Shown: positions 6,555-15,195 of the stretch, piece by piece | How positions within the stretch are numbered: the stretch's first letter is position 1 | Layout of the letters: every line of letters starts with the position of its first letter | NCBI GenBank assembly: GCA_002495465.1 | Contig: DAFN01000007.1 | Span: forward strand, 8,512-33,262 | From: an archaeon UBA55 | GTDB taxonomy: Archaea > Undinarchaeota > Undinarchaeia > Undinarchaeales > Undinarchaeaceae | Length of the DNA stretch: 24,751 bases | Direction: 5' to 3' | The notes under the pieces: generated by a model | The model's input: the letters and a program-made list of their open reading frames with translations, nothing else | The model's database searches: none | What the model was told of the DNA's origin: nothing | Translations under genes and position numbers: made by a program

Positions 6555-7922
6555 ATGGGAGAATTAGAAGATTTAATACATACTGTCTCCGAGAAGACCG
6601 GACTTGGAGAGGATGAGCTTAAGAAAAAGGTCAAAGAAAAGCAGCGGGAGCTCTCAGGCCTCGTTTCTGAAACTGGAGCTGCATACATAGTTGCCAATGA
6701 GCTTGGCGTAAAAACAAAAAATCGAGTTATAGAGAGTACAGTTAGAATCGGTGATATACTTCCTGAAATGCGAGCAGTCTCTGTTCTTGGAAGAATAAAG
6801 GCAATTTCACCTACACGAGAATTTGTCAACAAAACAGGAGTAAAGGGAAAAGTTGCAAACTTGGAGATAGTTGACAATACAGAAAGCATACGAGTTGCAA
6901 TATGGAATCAGAGTGATATCGACAAGCTCGAGAGTGGTGAGATAAAGGAAGGGCAGATAATTCAGGTTAAGAATGGTTATGTACGCGAAGGATATCGAGG
7001 CGGTTTAGAAATAAGTATTGGAAATAAAGGAAAACTTATTGAGAATCCTGAGGATGTAAATGAGTCTGAATTTCCTTCGGAAGATGAGTTTACTTCAGCA
7101 GTTGAAATTGGGAAAATAGTTCCTGATTCTTCTGTTAATGTTGTTGGAAGAGTAATACGAAATTTTGGTGTTAATGAATTTGAACGCGATGGAAGAGCTG
7201 GAAAAGTTGCGAATTTGGTGATAGGCGACAAGTCAGGAACAGTTAAGCTTGTTTTGTGGAATGAAAAAGCAGAAGAGTCGGTTGAGCTTGGTGTTGGAGA
7301 CTTTGTAAGAGTCGGAAACGGCTTTGTGAAACAAGGACAAGAAGGACTTGAAGTGCAGGCAAATTGGGGAACGACACTGGTTAAAAACCCAGAAGGAGTG
7401 GAAGTTCCTGATGCTGACGATATAATCTATGAAGGCAGGGGTAGCTCTAATAACGGAGCTCCGAGAGAGAATGTTGAAGTAAAGATTTCTGAACTCAAGG
7501 AAGGAGATAAATACAGACAGGTGCGGGGTGCGATAGTAAATGTCTTTGGAGAGAATTTTGTCCACCTTATGTGTCCTGAATGTAATAAGAAAATAAGAGA
7601 GGGTCAGTGTGAAAAGTGTGGCATTATAGAAAAACCTAATAAACTACTAATTATAAATGGAACTATAGATGATGGGAGCGGGACAATATCAGTCTCTTTC
7701 TTTAGAGAAGCAGCAGAAAAATTAATAGGAATTTCCTCAGACGAAATAAACAGTGCTTCTGTAGACATAGCAGCAAAAGTAAATGAGGCACTCGGAAAGG
7801 AGATTGTCATTGAAGGCTCTGTTAAGAGAAATGACTATATGGACAGGCTTGAACTGAACGCATACGATGTGAAAGCTGTTGACGCTGTGCAGGCAGCAGA
7901 GAAGATGATTGGAAAGATATGA
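6555..7922 (+). CDS. rpa: Replication protein A (single-stranded DNA-binding protein, OB folds plus zinc finger)
   Basis: A 455-residue archaeal RPA that coats single-stranded DNA in replication, repair and recombination. After a helical N-terminus (1 to about 65), two clearly related OB folds follow at about 75-160 and 190-285. The first has 'GKVANLEIVDNTESIRVAIWN' shortened here to its core GKVANLEIVDN, the second GKVANLVIGDK, each ending in a tryptophan-asparagine pair. A third OB-like domain near 315-455 holds a four-cysteine zinc site, C340-x2-C343-x8-C352-x2-C355. This matches the multi-OB euryarchaeal RPA layout. It is first in a + operon with radA, 11 bases apart, so the ssDNA-binding protein and the recombinase would be made together. 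Confidence 0.92.
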   Translation: MGELEDLIHTVSEKTGLGEDELKKKVKEKQRELSGLVSETGAAYIVANELGVKTKNRVIESTVRIGDILPEMRAVSVLGRIKAISPTREFVNKTGVKGKVANLEIVDNTESIRVAIWNQSDIDKLESGEIKEGQIIQVKNGYVREGYRGGLEISIGNKGKLIENPEDVNESEFPSEDEFTSAVEIGKIVPDSSVNVVGRVIRNFGVNEFERDGRAGKVANLVIGDKSGTVKLVLWNEKAEESVELGVGDFVRVGNGFVKQGQEGLEVQANWGTTLVKNPEGVEVPDADDIIYEGRGSSNNGAPRENVEVKISELKEGDKYRQVRGAIVNVFGENFVHLMCPECNKKIREGQCEKCGIIEKPNKLLIINGTIDDGSGTISVSFFREAAEKLIGISSDEINSASVDIAAKVNEALGKEIVIEGSVKRNDYMDRLELNAYDVKAVDAVQAAEKMIGKI

Positions 7923-7933
7923 GGTAATGGAAA

Positions 7934-9043
7934 ATGGCAGAAGAAAAAATAGAGGAAACTGAAGAAGTGGAAGAAGAGGCTCTGGACGAGAAGGAAGAAT
8001 CTTCGGCTGAAGAAGCACCTGTAGAGGAAGCTGAGGAGTCGGAAGAAGCTACTGAGGAAGACTCTGACGAAGATGATGAGATAGATAATGACTCGGAAGA
8101 GGATGAAGGAGAGGGAAGTCTTGAGGATCTTGAAGGAATTGGACCTGCAACAGCTAAGAAGTTAATGGATGGAGGATATACAACAATAAAATCCGTTGCA
8201 ACCGCAGCAATTGGAGACATTACGGAGGCTGCTGAAATAAGCGAGGCGAAGGCGAAGAAAGTAATCACACTTGCAAAGGAAAAATGTAATATGGGTTTTG
8301 AGTCTGCTGACAGACTTCTCATTAAAAGACAGGATATTGGAAAATTAACAACCGGTTCGGAAACTTTTGACACCCTTCTGGCAGGAGGTATGGAAACTCA
8401 GGCGATAACAGAGTGCTATGGAGAGTGGGGTTCTGGGAAGTCACAAGTTGCAATGCAGATGGCTGTAACAGTTCAACTTCCTGTTGATAAAGGGGGTTTA
8501 GATGGAGAAGCTCTTTTCATTGACACCGAGAACACCTTCAGACCAGAGAGAGTTGTTCAGATGGCGAAGGGAATGGGAATTGATCCTGATGAAGCATTGA
8601 AGAAAATTCATGTTGCCAGAGCATATACATCGGATGACCAGATGCTTATGACGGAGAAAGCCGCAGAGATGGTTAGAGACTCAAATGTCAGAATTGTGAT
8701 TGTGGATTCACTAACTTCGCTTTTCAGATCGGAGTATGTTGGAAGAGGAACACTTGCAGCAAGACAGCAGAAACTAAATAGGCATCTTTCTACCCTGCAT
8801 AAGTTGGCTGATCTGAACAACTGTGTAGTTTACGTTACAAATCAAGTTATGTCCAAGCCGGATATGTTCTTTGGAGATCCAACTAAGCCAATTGGGGGGC
8901 ATATACTCGGGCACAGTGCAACGTTTAGGATTTATCTTAGAAAAAGTAAGGCAGGGAAGAGAATTGCTAGACTTGTTGACAGCCCGAACCTTCCTGACGG
9001 GGAAGCTGTGTTCAAGGTAACCGAAAACGGTCTGGAAGACTGA
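7934..9043 (+). CDS. radA: RadA recombinase with a long acidic N-terminal extension
   Basis: A 369-residue RecA/Rad51 family strand-exchange protein that forms filaments on single-stranded DNA. Helix-hairpin-helix N-terminal domain about 62-115 ('[20 protein letters not shown]'), the FxxA polymerisation motif FESA (122-125), Walker A GEWGSGKS (163-170), Walker B in '[12 protein letters not shown]' near 234-245, then the loop regions and C-terminal '[16 protein letters not shown]'. No intein is present. What is odd is residues 1-60: 36 are Asp or Glu with few basic residues, giving a protein some 40-50 residues longer than typical archaeal RadA. The start is supported by GAGGTA just before the ATG at 7934. 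RPA lies upstream, and a membrane protein follows with a TGATG overlap. Confidence 0.95.
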   Translation: MAEEKIEETEEVEEEALDEKEESSAEEAPVEEAEESEEATEEDSDEDDEIDNDSEEDEGEGSLEDLEGIGPATAKKLMDGGYTTIKSVATAAIGDITEAAEISEAKAKKVITLAKEKCNMGFESADRLLIKRQDIGKLTTGSETFDTLLAGGMETQAITECYGEWGSGKSQVAMQMAVTVQLPVDKGGLDGEALFIDTENTFRPERVVQMAKGMGIDPDEALKKIHVARAYTSDDQMLMTEKAAEMVRDSNVRIVIVDSLTSLFRSEYVGRGTLAARQQKLNRHLSTLHKLADLNNCVVYVTNQVMSKPDMFFGDPTKPIGGHILGHSATFRIYLRKSKAGKRIARLVDSPNLPDGEAVFKVTENGLED

Positions 9044-9393
9044 TGTTAAAAAATTCAAAAGGACATCTCCGATTAGGAAATATAATTCTTAGCGTAGTAG
9101 TTTTGATTTTTGGGGGAATTCTTTTTAGCCTTGCTGGAAAGATACGAGTACTTAGTCCGAACATTCTGGCAGCATTTATTTTGGTTGTTGTCGTAGCACA
9201 GATAATGAATGTTCTGATAAATGGATTTATGACACACGACCTCATATCGATAGTACCGGTGACATTGATTTCATTGTTTATTTTGAAAGCCGTGTTTTTT
9301 GGAGGAGATGCATTTGGGAGCTTCTTAATCGGAAATGTGCAAGTTGTAATTATCTTGCTTATCGGGTTTGATCTTTACAAAACGATTACCTGA
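9043..9393 (+). CDS. Uncharacterised four-helix membrane protein, coupled to radA
   Basis: A 116-residue protein with four hydrophobic segments at about 12-30, 38-57, 65-85 and 93-113, a basic N-terminus (KNSKGHLRLG), and no recognisable family. The helices are valine- and isoleucine-rich with glycine, and no charged or catalytic residues stand out inside them. The ATG shares its A with the radA stop (TGATG), so translation is very probably coupled and the gene is the third of the RPA-radA operon. Its last eight bases overlap the convergent metallophosphoesterase gene. Whether it has anything to do with recombination is unknown; the position is the only link. Confidence 0.78.
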   Translation: MLKNSKGHLRLGNIILSVVVLIFGGILFSLAGKIRVLSPNILAAFILVVVVAQIMNVLINGFMTHDLISIVPVTLISLFILKAVFFGGDAFGSFLIGNVQVVIILLIGFDLYKTIT

Positions 9394-10090
9394 GATCTTT
9401 GAGCTTTCCAAAGTAGAATGGCTTGTCAGCAACAACGAATATCTCAAAATTTTCTATTCCTTTTTCCAGGAAGGGGGATTTCAGAGTATAGTGAAGAACG
9501 TCTGTACCCTCTGTAAGTAAGAAAGAAGAGGGCTGAACGATGAGGGTTTTTCTTTTCCACTTTCCTTTGAGATAGCATTTGTAGGTTTCGCTGACATCAC
9601 CATCGCTTAGTTTTACTGCAGGGTGGTCGTGACCGATTATTATTGATTTGACTCCTTTTGGAATTTCTGGAATTTCGTGACCGTGTGTTATGAAAATATC
9701 TCCTAGTCGGAAGCTATCGACAACTCCGACTCCTTTCTTTTTTGTAATGGAGCTTAGGACTATGTCATGGTTTCCTTTTACTAGAATGAGATTTTTGCAG
9801 AAGCTGGATAAAAAATCTATTATTCTAAGAACGTCTTTCCACTCCTGCCGTGAAATTCGTCCGAATTCATGTTTTAAATCTCCATTTACAATTATTGTGT
9901 CAAGTTCTAGGTCATTGAGGTCTTTTGAAAGACGCTCCTTTGTATCTTCAAATTGTGTGAATGGGACGAGAATTCCTTGGGAGATTAGATTTTCTTCGTA
10001 GCCAAGCTGTAAATCAGAGATTATGGCAGCCTTGTGTTTTGGAATATATAGGGCCAGACCTTTTATTTCTATGTCATTTGTTAGGTTCAT
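9386..10090 (-). CDS. Lhr-linked metallophosphoesterase (SbcD-related archaeal family, TIGR00024-like)
   Basis: A 234-residue calcineurin-fold phosphoesterase. Motifs: 'SDLQLGYE' (D26, Q28), GDLKHE (G70-D71, H74), GNHD (106-109), 'THGHE' (H136, H138) and GHDHP (153-157). The length and the 'DLxLGYE' motif fit the archaeal SbcD-related phosphoesterase group, likely a metal-dependent nuclease or phosphodiesterase; the true substrate is not known from sequence. In most calcineurin-fold enzymes motif I is D-x-H, while here the metal-ligand position is glutamine (Q28). The ATG overlaps the end of lhr by 17 bases and is preceded by GGATAGGA, so the two are co-transcribed and probably act together on DNA or RNA ends. 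The 3' end overlaps the membrane protein gene after radA. Confidence 0.88.
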   Translation of the reverse strand: MNLTNDIEIKGLALYIPKHKAAIISDLQLGYEENLISQGILVPFTQFEDTKERLSKDLNDLELDTIIVNGDLKHEFGRISRQEWKDVLRIIDFLSSFCKNLILVKGNHDIVLSSITKKKGVGVVDSFRLGDIFITHGHEIPEIPKGVKSIIIGHDHPAVKLSDGDVSETYKCYLKGKWKRKTLIVQPSSFLLTEGTDVLHYTLKSPFLEKGIENFEIFVVADKPFYFGKLKDLR

Positions 10091-12686
10091 ATTTTCCTAT
10101 CCTATCGAGAACGGCTTTATGCATTCTTCTTATGAACTCGAGTTTGTCCTCCATTTTTATTACATCCATGTATCCGCGGGCAATGAGATTCAAGGAAAAC
10201 GGGCTTGGAACATCTGTCGCTATTATTTTCACCGCGGTCTTTTTCGAGTGCAAGTTTCTTAGCTCATTTTGAGCGTTTTTTATGTCCATTAAATCCTCAA
10301 GGACTTCTCGACGAGCCTCCTCCAGGATTGGGAAATTATCAGAGATTCTTTTTACTGCTTTAAGAAGAATCATTGCACTTACCTGCTGTCTTCCGGCGGA
10401 TTTTTTACGGCCTTTGTAAGTTCTGAGTATCATTAGTGAACGACCAGCGCAGTGTCTGAAACGGCGCTTTAGGATTTCTGTTGAATCTATTGCTTCAGTG
10501 AGAATTTTTCTGATGTTTTGAGGAGTCACTGCTTGGAATGCTCTGAGGACTTGTAGTTTCCCTTTATCGGAAGTTATGTAGAAACCATTATCCGTGAGAT
10601 TTATGCTAACTCCTCTCTTGCTAATTTTTGAAAGTTCGTAAGCTATTGCTCTCGAGAGAGCATCATTTACGCGGCGACCGTAGAGGGTATGAAAAATAAC
10701 GTACTTTTTGTCCGAGAAACCGCTATAGAATTCTATAACCATTTTTTTGTCGTGGGGAATTTCAGCATAGAGATGCTGTTCCCGCATGTATTCGTAGATT
10801 GAATTTGCAGCGAAATCATCGATATAGAGATGTGTGTGAAGGAATTTTTTGATTTCCGTTTTTGATTTTCCAGAGACAAGAAGTTCCTCCATTTTTCGGC
10901 GGAGTTTTTGGATGTCTACGGCGAGGTCATAACTTAGGGGAAGCATTTCTGAGAACCAGCTCGGAACTGTAGGAACTCTGCCAGGAGCAGGAGATACCTG
11001 GACTGTCATTCCGCGGGCGAAGTTAAACCGATAAGTTGAGCCCCCGAGGACGAAAATATCTCCTTTTTTTATTCTCTCAAGGAAAGATTCATCAAGGGAG
11101 CCTATATTTTGGTCTTTTACTTTAACGATCAGGAAAGATTCATCAGGAATTGTACCGATGTTTGTGCTGTAGAGAACTCTTGCAAGCTTTCCGCGGCGGC
11201 CAATCATATTTGTTTCGTGATCCCACCATATTTTTGCGTAAACGTGCCTCGCTTCCAAGCTTACATATTCTCCAGCGAGATATCCCAAGACTGATTCATA
11301 TTTTTCCTGTGGAAGATCTTTGTAACAATAAGAACGTTTTATCATCGAGAAAAGATTCTCTGAATGTTGTTTCTCAGTTATTGCTTCTCCATAGATATGT
11401 TGAACGAGAACGTCTAGACAATTTTTCGGTATGTCAATTTTATCTATGTGACCTTCCACAGCATTTTTTAGAATTACTGAACATTCGACAAGATCGTCTC
11501 TATCCATCACAATGAATCTGCCTTTTACTGTGTCATGGAGTTTATGTCCGGACCTTCCAACGCGCTGAAGTGCTCTAGAAACTGATTTTGGCGAGCCAAG
11601 AAGGATTACAAGATCTATGTAACCTATATCTATTCCAAGTTCAAGTGAAGTTGAACAGACGACTACCTTGAGCTCTCCATTTTTTAGTTTACTTTCTATT
11701 TCGTGGCGGTGCGTTTTTGAAAGGGAAGAGTGGTGGGCTCCGATATTTTCTATATATTTCTTAGGGAAGTTCTGTTTTAAGTGATGTACAACTCTTTCCG
11801 TAGCACTTCTTGTGTTTGTGAAAATTAAGGTAGTTTTGTGTTCTGATATTAATTTGTCGAGTTTGGTGTAGAGACCTTCGTGAAGATCTTGCTGAGTTGC
11901 GTCGATAATATTTTCAACCGGACAGGTTACTTTCAAATCTAGTTTCTTGATAAAACCTGAATCAACTATATTGCAGGGTCTTTGTTTTCCGTCTTCAAGG
12001 CCGACAAGATATTTTGCAACCTCATCCAGAGGTGATACCGTCGCGCTTAAGCCTATTCGAGTAAACCTTCCAGAAATATTCTGAAGGCGTTCCAGGCTCA
12101 ATGATAAGTGAACTCCCCGTTTATTTGGTGCCAGTGAATGTATTTCATCAATAACGGCCCAGTCGACACCCCTAAGGAGCTCTCTGAACTTTGGAGCGAC
12201 AAGGATGAGGGAAAGACTTTCAGGGGTTGTTATGAGGATGTGAGGTGGTTTTTTCAGCATCTTAGAGCGTTCATACTGACTTGTATCTCCTGTTCGGACA
12301 GCAACACGTACGCCAAGGTCTTTGCCGGCGAGTTTTTCTAGTTCTTCCAAGGGTTCTTTGAGGTTTTTTTCTATGTCATTGTTAAGAGCCTTGAGAGGAG
12401 AGATATAGACACAATAAACCCTGTCTTCGAGCTTTCCTTTCTCTGATAGCGTTATTAGCTCGCTGAGAATGGACAGAAATGCACTTAGTGTTTTTCCTGA
12501 GCCAGTTGGAGCAGAGATTAGGGTGCTTTCTTTGTTGTGTATGTTTAGGATGGCGTGGCTTTGTGGAGGTGAAAAGTTCTTGAATTTTCCAGTGAACCAA
12601 GAGCCCACTAGGGGATTCATTTTCTTTAGAATTGCCTCGTCCGAATACTCTTTTGTCTCCCTTTTTAGGATTTCAACCCACCTCAA
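10074..12686 (-). CDS. lhr: Lhr-type ATP-dependent helicase
   Basis: An 870-residue superfamily 2 helicase of the Lhr (large helicase-related) core type, which translocates 3'-5' on single-stranded DNA and unwinds DNA-DNA or RNA-DNA duplexes. Q42 (Q-motif), Walker A APTGSGKT (59-66), 'YISPLKAL' (94-101), TPES near 154-157, DEIH box (180-183), SAT (214-216), '[11 protein letters not shown]' (345-355), and QRVGRSGH (374-381). The region after 400 is the Lhr winged-helix and C-terminal domain, with '[19 protein letters not shown]'. The length is usual for the archaeal core form, without the bacterial extension. The start appears to be TTG at 12686: a TATA box 28 bases upstream predicts leaderless transcription there, and the residues before Met23 match the usual 'sdeeil..mnPlV..WF' opening. 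Coupled to the metallophosphoesterase downstream. Confidence 0.94.
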   Translation of the reverse strand: MRWVEILKRETKEYSDEAILKKMNPLVGSWFTGKFKNFSPPQSHAILNIHNKESTLISAPTGSGKTLSAFLSILSELITLSEKGKLEDRVYCVYISPLKALNNDIEKNLKEPLEELEKLAGKDLGVRVAVRTGDTSQYERSKMLKKPPHILITTPESLSLILVAPKFRELLRGVDWAVIDEIHSLAPNKRGVHLSLSLERLQNISGRFTRIGLSATVSPLDEVAKYLVGLEDGKQRPCNIVDSGFIKKLDLKVTCPVENIIDATQQDLHEGLYTKLDKLISEHKTTLIFTNTRSATERVVHHLKQNFPKKYIENIGAHHSSLSKTHRHEIESKLKNGELKVVVCSTSLELGIDIGYIDLVILLGSPKSVSRALQRVGRSGHKLHDTVKGRFIVMDRDDLVECSVILKNAVEGHIDKIDIPKNCLDVLVQHIYGEAITEKQHSENLFSMIKRSYCYKDLPQEKYESVLGYLAGEYVSLEARHVYAKIWWDHETNMIGRRGKLARVLYSTNIGTIPDESFLIVKVKDQNIGSLDESFLERIKKGDIFVLGGSTYRFNFARGMTVQVSPAPGRVPTVPSWFSEMLPLSYDLAVDIQKLRRKMEELLVSGKSKTEIKKFLHTHLYIDDFAANSIYEYMREQHLYAEIPHDKKMVIEFYSGFSDKKYVIFHTLYGRRVNDALSRAIAYELSKISKRGVSINLTDNGFYITSDKGKLQVLRAFQAVTPQNIRKILTEAIDSTEILKRRFRHCAGRSLMILRTYKGRKKSAGRQQVSAMILLKAVKRISDNFPILEEARREVLEDLMDIKNAQNELRNLHSKKTAVKIIATDVPSPFSLNLIARGYMDVIKMEDKLEFIRRMHKAVLDRIGKYEPNK

Positions 12687-12709
12687 AGGGCTTATAGGTG
12701 ACGGTTTTA

Positions 12710-12718
12710 GTTATATAG
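12710..12718 (-). promoter_or_regulatory. TATA box for lhr
   Basis: CTATATAAC on the - strand is centred 28 bases before the TTG at 12686. Transcription would begin within a base or two of that TTG, which supports a leaderless message and the unusual start codon. Confidence 0.5.
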
Positions 12719-12734
12719 CTTTCCACCACAGACC

Positions 12735-12743
12735 ATATATAAT
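12735..12743 (+). promoter_or_regulatory. TATA box for the corA-HD-kinase operon
   Basis: ATATATAAT is centred about 25 bases before the ATG at 12764. There is no ribosome-binding site, so the corA message is predicted to be leaderless. It is distinct from the lhr TATA box 25 bases away on the other strand. Confidence 0.55.
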
Positions 12744-12763
12744 AAGCTGATTTAAGCAAATAT

Positions 12764-13702
12764 ATGGAGATATATCAGTTTGAAAAGGGTCATCTGAAAG
12801 AACGGACTAAGATTGACCTGAAAAACCCGACATGGATAGACCTGAGAGATCCTACGGATGAAGATATTTCTGTTGTTTCAAAAAAGTTGGATATACCGGG
12901 ATTCGTTCTTAGAAGCTACAAAGAAAGTTACAGACCCCGGGTTGAAATTTACCAAGATTACACAATTGTGAATGTCAAGAGTCTTGCAACGAAGAAGATT
13001 ACTCCGATGAAATCCCTGCGAAAGAAGCAGATAACTTTTTTCATTTCAAAGAAATTTGTTCTTACAATGCACAAGGGTGCGAAAGAAATAGACAATATAA
13101 AGGAGAAGGCTTTAGCTAAGGAGAATTCGAAGAGCTTCAAGAATCTAAACTTTCTTACCTACTCTATACTTGATGAAGTAATAGAGGGATTTGGACCTAT
13201 CCTTGAGAGTATAGATGATCATGTTGATAGGTTGCAGGATCTTATATTTGCAGAAGCTAAGCAAGAGCATTTAGAGGAACTTTTTGACCTCAAAAGAACT
13301 ATGGTAAAATTCCATAAAGTTCTGTGGGCTCAGAGAGAGGCTATGTTCACGATTAGTAGGGGGGCACCAGGTATTGACCCAGACAATGTTATGTATTTTA
13401 GAGAGCTTTATGACAGCATATTGTATGCTGTTGACAGAGAAGAACTTTTGAGAGAAATGCTTGCTGAGATTCTGGATTCGTATCTTTCTGTTGTGTCAAA
13501 TAATATGAATGAAGTTATGAAAGTACTCACAGTCATAGCAACTATAATGCTTCCTTTGACGCTCATAACTGGGATATATGGTATGAACTTCAGGAATATG
13601 CCGGAAATTTATTGGGAATATGGATATTACATTACTCTTGGAATTATGGCAACACTTGGAATATCTATGTGGATGTATTTCAAGAGACGTGGATGGGTAT
13701 AG
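12764..13702 (+). CDS. corA: CorA-family magnesium/cobalt channel
   Basis: A 312-residue divalent-cation channel of the CorA (2-TM-GxN) family, which forms pentamers that admit Mg2+ and related ions. The large cytosolic N-terminal domain and long stalk helix (about 1-245) are followed by two C-terminal membrane helices: about 250-272, ending in the selectivity motif 'IYGMNFRNMPE' (G273-M274-N275), and about 284-304, ending in a basic tail 'FKRRG'. Length and layout are normal. It is the first gene of a + operon: its TAG stop is immediately followed by the ATG of the HD gene, with no spacer. The functional link to the HD hydrolase is not evident, although HD enzymes need divalent metal. Confidence 0.93.
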   Translation: MEIYQFEKGHLKERTKIDLKNPTWIDLRDPTDEDISVVSKKLDIPGFVLRSYKESYRPRVEIYQDYTIVNVKSLATKKITPMKSLRKKQITFFISKKFVLTMHKGAKEIDNIKEKALAKENSKSFKNLNFLTYSILDEVIEGFGPILESIDDHVDRLQDLIFAEAKQEHLEELFDLKRTMVKFHKVLWAQREAMFTISRGAPGIDPDNVMYFRELYDSILYAVDREELLREMLAEILDSYLSVVSNNMNEVMKVLTVIATIMLPLTLITGIYGMNFRNMPEIYWEYGYYITLGIMATLGISMWMYFKRRGWV

Positions 13703-14344
13703 ATGGTAGAAAAGCAGAAATTAGAAGAGCAATTACTCAGTCCTGATTATCTTGAAAGTGATGAGTGGAAGCTGATAAAGAATGTAGAGGATTATTCTAA
13801 AGACAGACTGAACACAGTTGCCCATGGATTTGATCATACCCAACGAGTTTTTCAGAACTCATTGATAATAGGGCTTACAGAGCATGCTGATCTTCTGACT
13901 TTGCTTACAGCAGCGCTCCTTCATGATGTAGGACGGGATATTGAGATTGCAATTGGAGCAGATCACGCTGATGCTTCTGCCCATGAAGCAAAAGACTTTC
14001 TCAAATCAGTAAACTTCCCTGCCCCTAAAATAAAGCGGGTTTTTGAAGCAATCCACGGGCACCGATCTTCGAGAGAAGGGGACCAGGGATTTCTTGAGTC
14101 CAGAATATTGAGTGACGCAGACAAAATAGATTCTCTTGGAGCAATAGGAATAGCCAGAGTATTTACTTTTGGCGGGAAAATAAACAGGGATGTTCAGGAA
14201 ACAATTACCTATTTCAAAAAAAGGCTGGATAAAGTTATGGAGCAGCTACATACAGACAGAGGAAAACGTATGGCAGAGGAGAGATATAATTACTGTATTG
14301 ACTATTTGAAGAGAATTGAGAACGAACGAACGAATATAAAATGA
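13703..14344 (+). CDS. HD-domain metal-dependent phosphohydrolase
   Basis: A 213-residue HD-superfamily hydrolase. H41 and H45 ('HGFDHTQRVF'), H74-D75 ('ALLHDVGRD'), H118 and H120 ('AIHGH') and D138/D140 with K141 ('LSDADKIDSLG') give the full set of HD ligands, in the arrangement of YpgQ/YedJ-type hydrolases that act on nucleotides or other phosphoesters. The substrate cannot be read from sequence. The ATG directly abuts the corA stop, and its own TGA overlaps the next ATG (ATGA at 14341-14344), so it should be translated together with both. Pairing with a P-loop kinase suggests a role in nucleotide or cofactor metabolism; that is inference. Confidence 0.88.
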   Translation: MVEKQKLEEQLLSPDYLESDEWKLIKNVEDYSKDRLNTVAHGFDHTQRVFQNSLIIGLTEHADLLTLLTAALLHDVGRDIEIAIGADHADASAHEAKDFLKSVNFPAPKIKRVFEAIHGHRSSREGDQGFLESRILSDADKIDSLGAIGIARVFTFGGKINRDVQETITYFKKRLDKVMEQLHTDRGKRMAEERYNYCIDYLKRIENERTNIK

Positions 14345-14892
14345 AAAAGATTATTGCAGTTACTGGAATGCCGGGGGCGGGGAAAACTCTTGCCTGTGAA
14401 TTCGCAAAAGAAAGGGGCTACACTGTTTTTTATGTAGGAGGACTTACTAAAGAGGAGCTTGAGAAGCGCGGTCTTGAAATAAATGAGGTGAATGAGAGGG
14501 AAATTCGGGAAAGTTTGCGAAGAGAATTTGGGATGGATGTTTATGCGCAGAAGATTTCAGAAAAAATCGATAAGTCTGATGAGGAAGTTATACTTCTTGA
14601 CGGAGTAAGGAGCTTTGAGGAGTATGAATTCCTGCGAAACAAATATGGAACGGATTTTTTGATGCTTAGTATAGTTGTCTCACCTGATTTGAGATATGAA
14701 AGGCTTATGAGCCGTGAGTTTAGGGGTTTGACTAAGGAGGAGTGTATAAGCAGGGATATGTCTGAAATACAAAATATTAACCATGGTAACACGATAGCGA
14801 TGGGAGACCACTACATTGTGAATGGCGGAAGCGACAAAAGCGAGTTTAAGGAGAAGGTAAATGCTGTCCTGGACAGTGTTGTGGAATCATAA
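14341..14892 (+). CDS. UPF0200-family P-loop kinase (dephospho-CoA-kinase-like fold)
   Basis: A 183-residue P-loop phosphotransferase. Walker A GMPGAGKT (9-16), 'LLDGVRSFEEYEFL' (85-98) with D87 and R90, and a lid region 'RLMSREFRGLTKEECISRD' shortened by charged residues that fit the nucleoside monophosphate kinase fold. The pattern matches the archaeal UPF0200 family, described as related to CMP and AMP kinases and to dephospho-CoA kinase; the substrate is not proven. Archaeal dephospho-CoA kinase proper is a different family, so I do not call it coaE. It overlaps the HD gene by four bases and ends the corA-HD-kinase operon. Confidence 0.85.
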   Translation: MKKIIAVTGMPGAGKTLACEFAKERGYTVFYVGGLTKEELEKRGLEINEVNEREIRESLRREFGMDVYAQKISEKIDKSDEEVILLDGVRSFEEYEFLRNKYGTDFLMLSIVVSPDLRYERLMSREFRGLTKEECISRDMSEIQNINHGNTIAMGDHYIVNGGSDKSEFKEKVNAVLDSVVES

Positions 14893-14896
14893 GAAA

Positions 14897-14905
14897 CTTT
14901 ATAAG
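14897..14905 (+). promoter_or_regulatory. TATA box for the PRC-barrel gene
   Basis: CTTTATAAG lies just after the kinase stop, centred 36 bases before the ATG at 14937. The start would fall near 14926, at the strong ribosome-binding site AGGAGGGA (14924-14931). The gene may therefore have its own promoter and also be read through from upstream. Confidence 0.5.
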
Positions 14906-14936
14906 GAAATAAGTTATAGCAATAGGAGGGAGTAAG

Positions 14937-15194
14937 ATGGCAAGAATTCCGTTTAAAGAAGTTCAAACAAAGACAGTTGTTTCAGAAGGCGGTAGGATGT
15001 TTGGAAAAGTCCTTGACATAACTGTAGATGTAGGAACTGGAGAATTAATCAACCTTATAGTTGAACCAACTAAGTATATATTGGCACATTTTGAAGATCT
15101 TGTAAGAGATAAGAAGGGTAGGATTCTTTTGCCTTTCAGCGCAGTGACTGCAGTTGGAGACTTCGTTCTGGTAAATGAGAACGACGTTCTTTAA
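14937..15194 (+). CDS. PRC-barrel domain protein
   Basis: An 85-residue single PRC-barrel domain, a small beta-barrel fold found in photosynthetic reaction centre subunit H, in RimM, and as stand-alone archaeal proteins including some linked to cell division (CdpB-type). Hallmarks are 'GGRMFGKVLDITVDVGTGEL', then 'PFSAVTAVGDFVLVN' near the C-terminus. It is preceded by a near-perfect Shine-Dalgarno, AGGAGGGA, and so probably well expressed. It ends one base before the 3' end of the convergent thioredoxin gene. A cell-division adaptor role is possible from family knowledge but not shown here. Confidence 0.88.
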   Translation: MARIPFKEVQTKTVVSEGGRMFGKVLDITVDVGTGELINLIVEPTKYILAHFEDLVRDKKGRILLPFSAVTAVGDFVLVNENDVL

Positions 15195-15195
15195 A

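Noticed and set aside
7822-8373. 183-residue serine-rich reading frame on the - strand
   Set aside because: It is opposite the repetitive GAA/GAG/GAT codons of the RadA acidic tail and the RPA 3' end; serine runs are the expected shadow of such a sequence.
7934-9043. Intein in RadA (and in the visible part of subunit A)
   Set aside because: Both are common intein hosts, but the P-loop and following motifs are contiguous with no insertion.
11150-11515. 121-residue + strand reading frame within lhr
   Set aside because: It is antisense to conserved Lhr sequence and its composition resembles a shadow frame.
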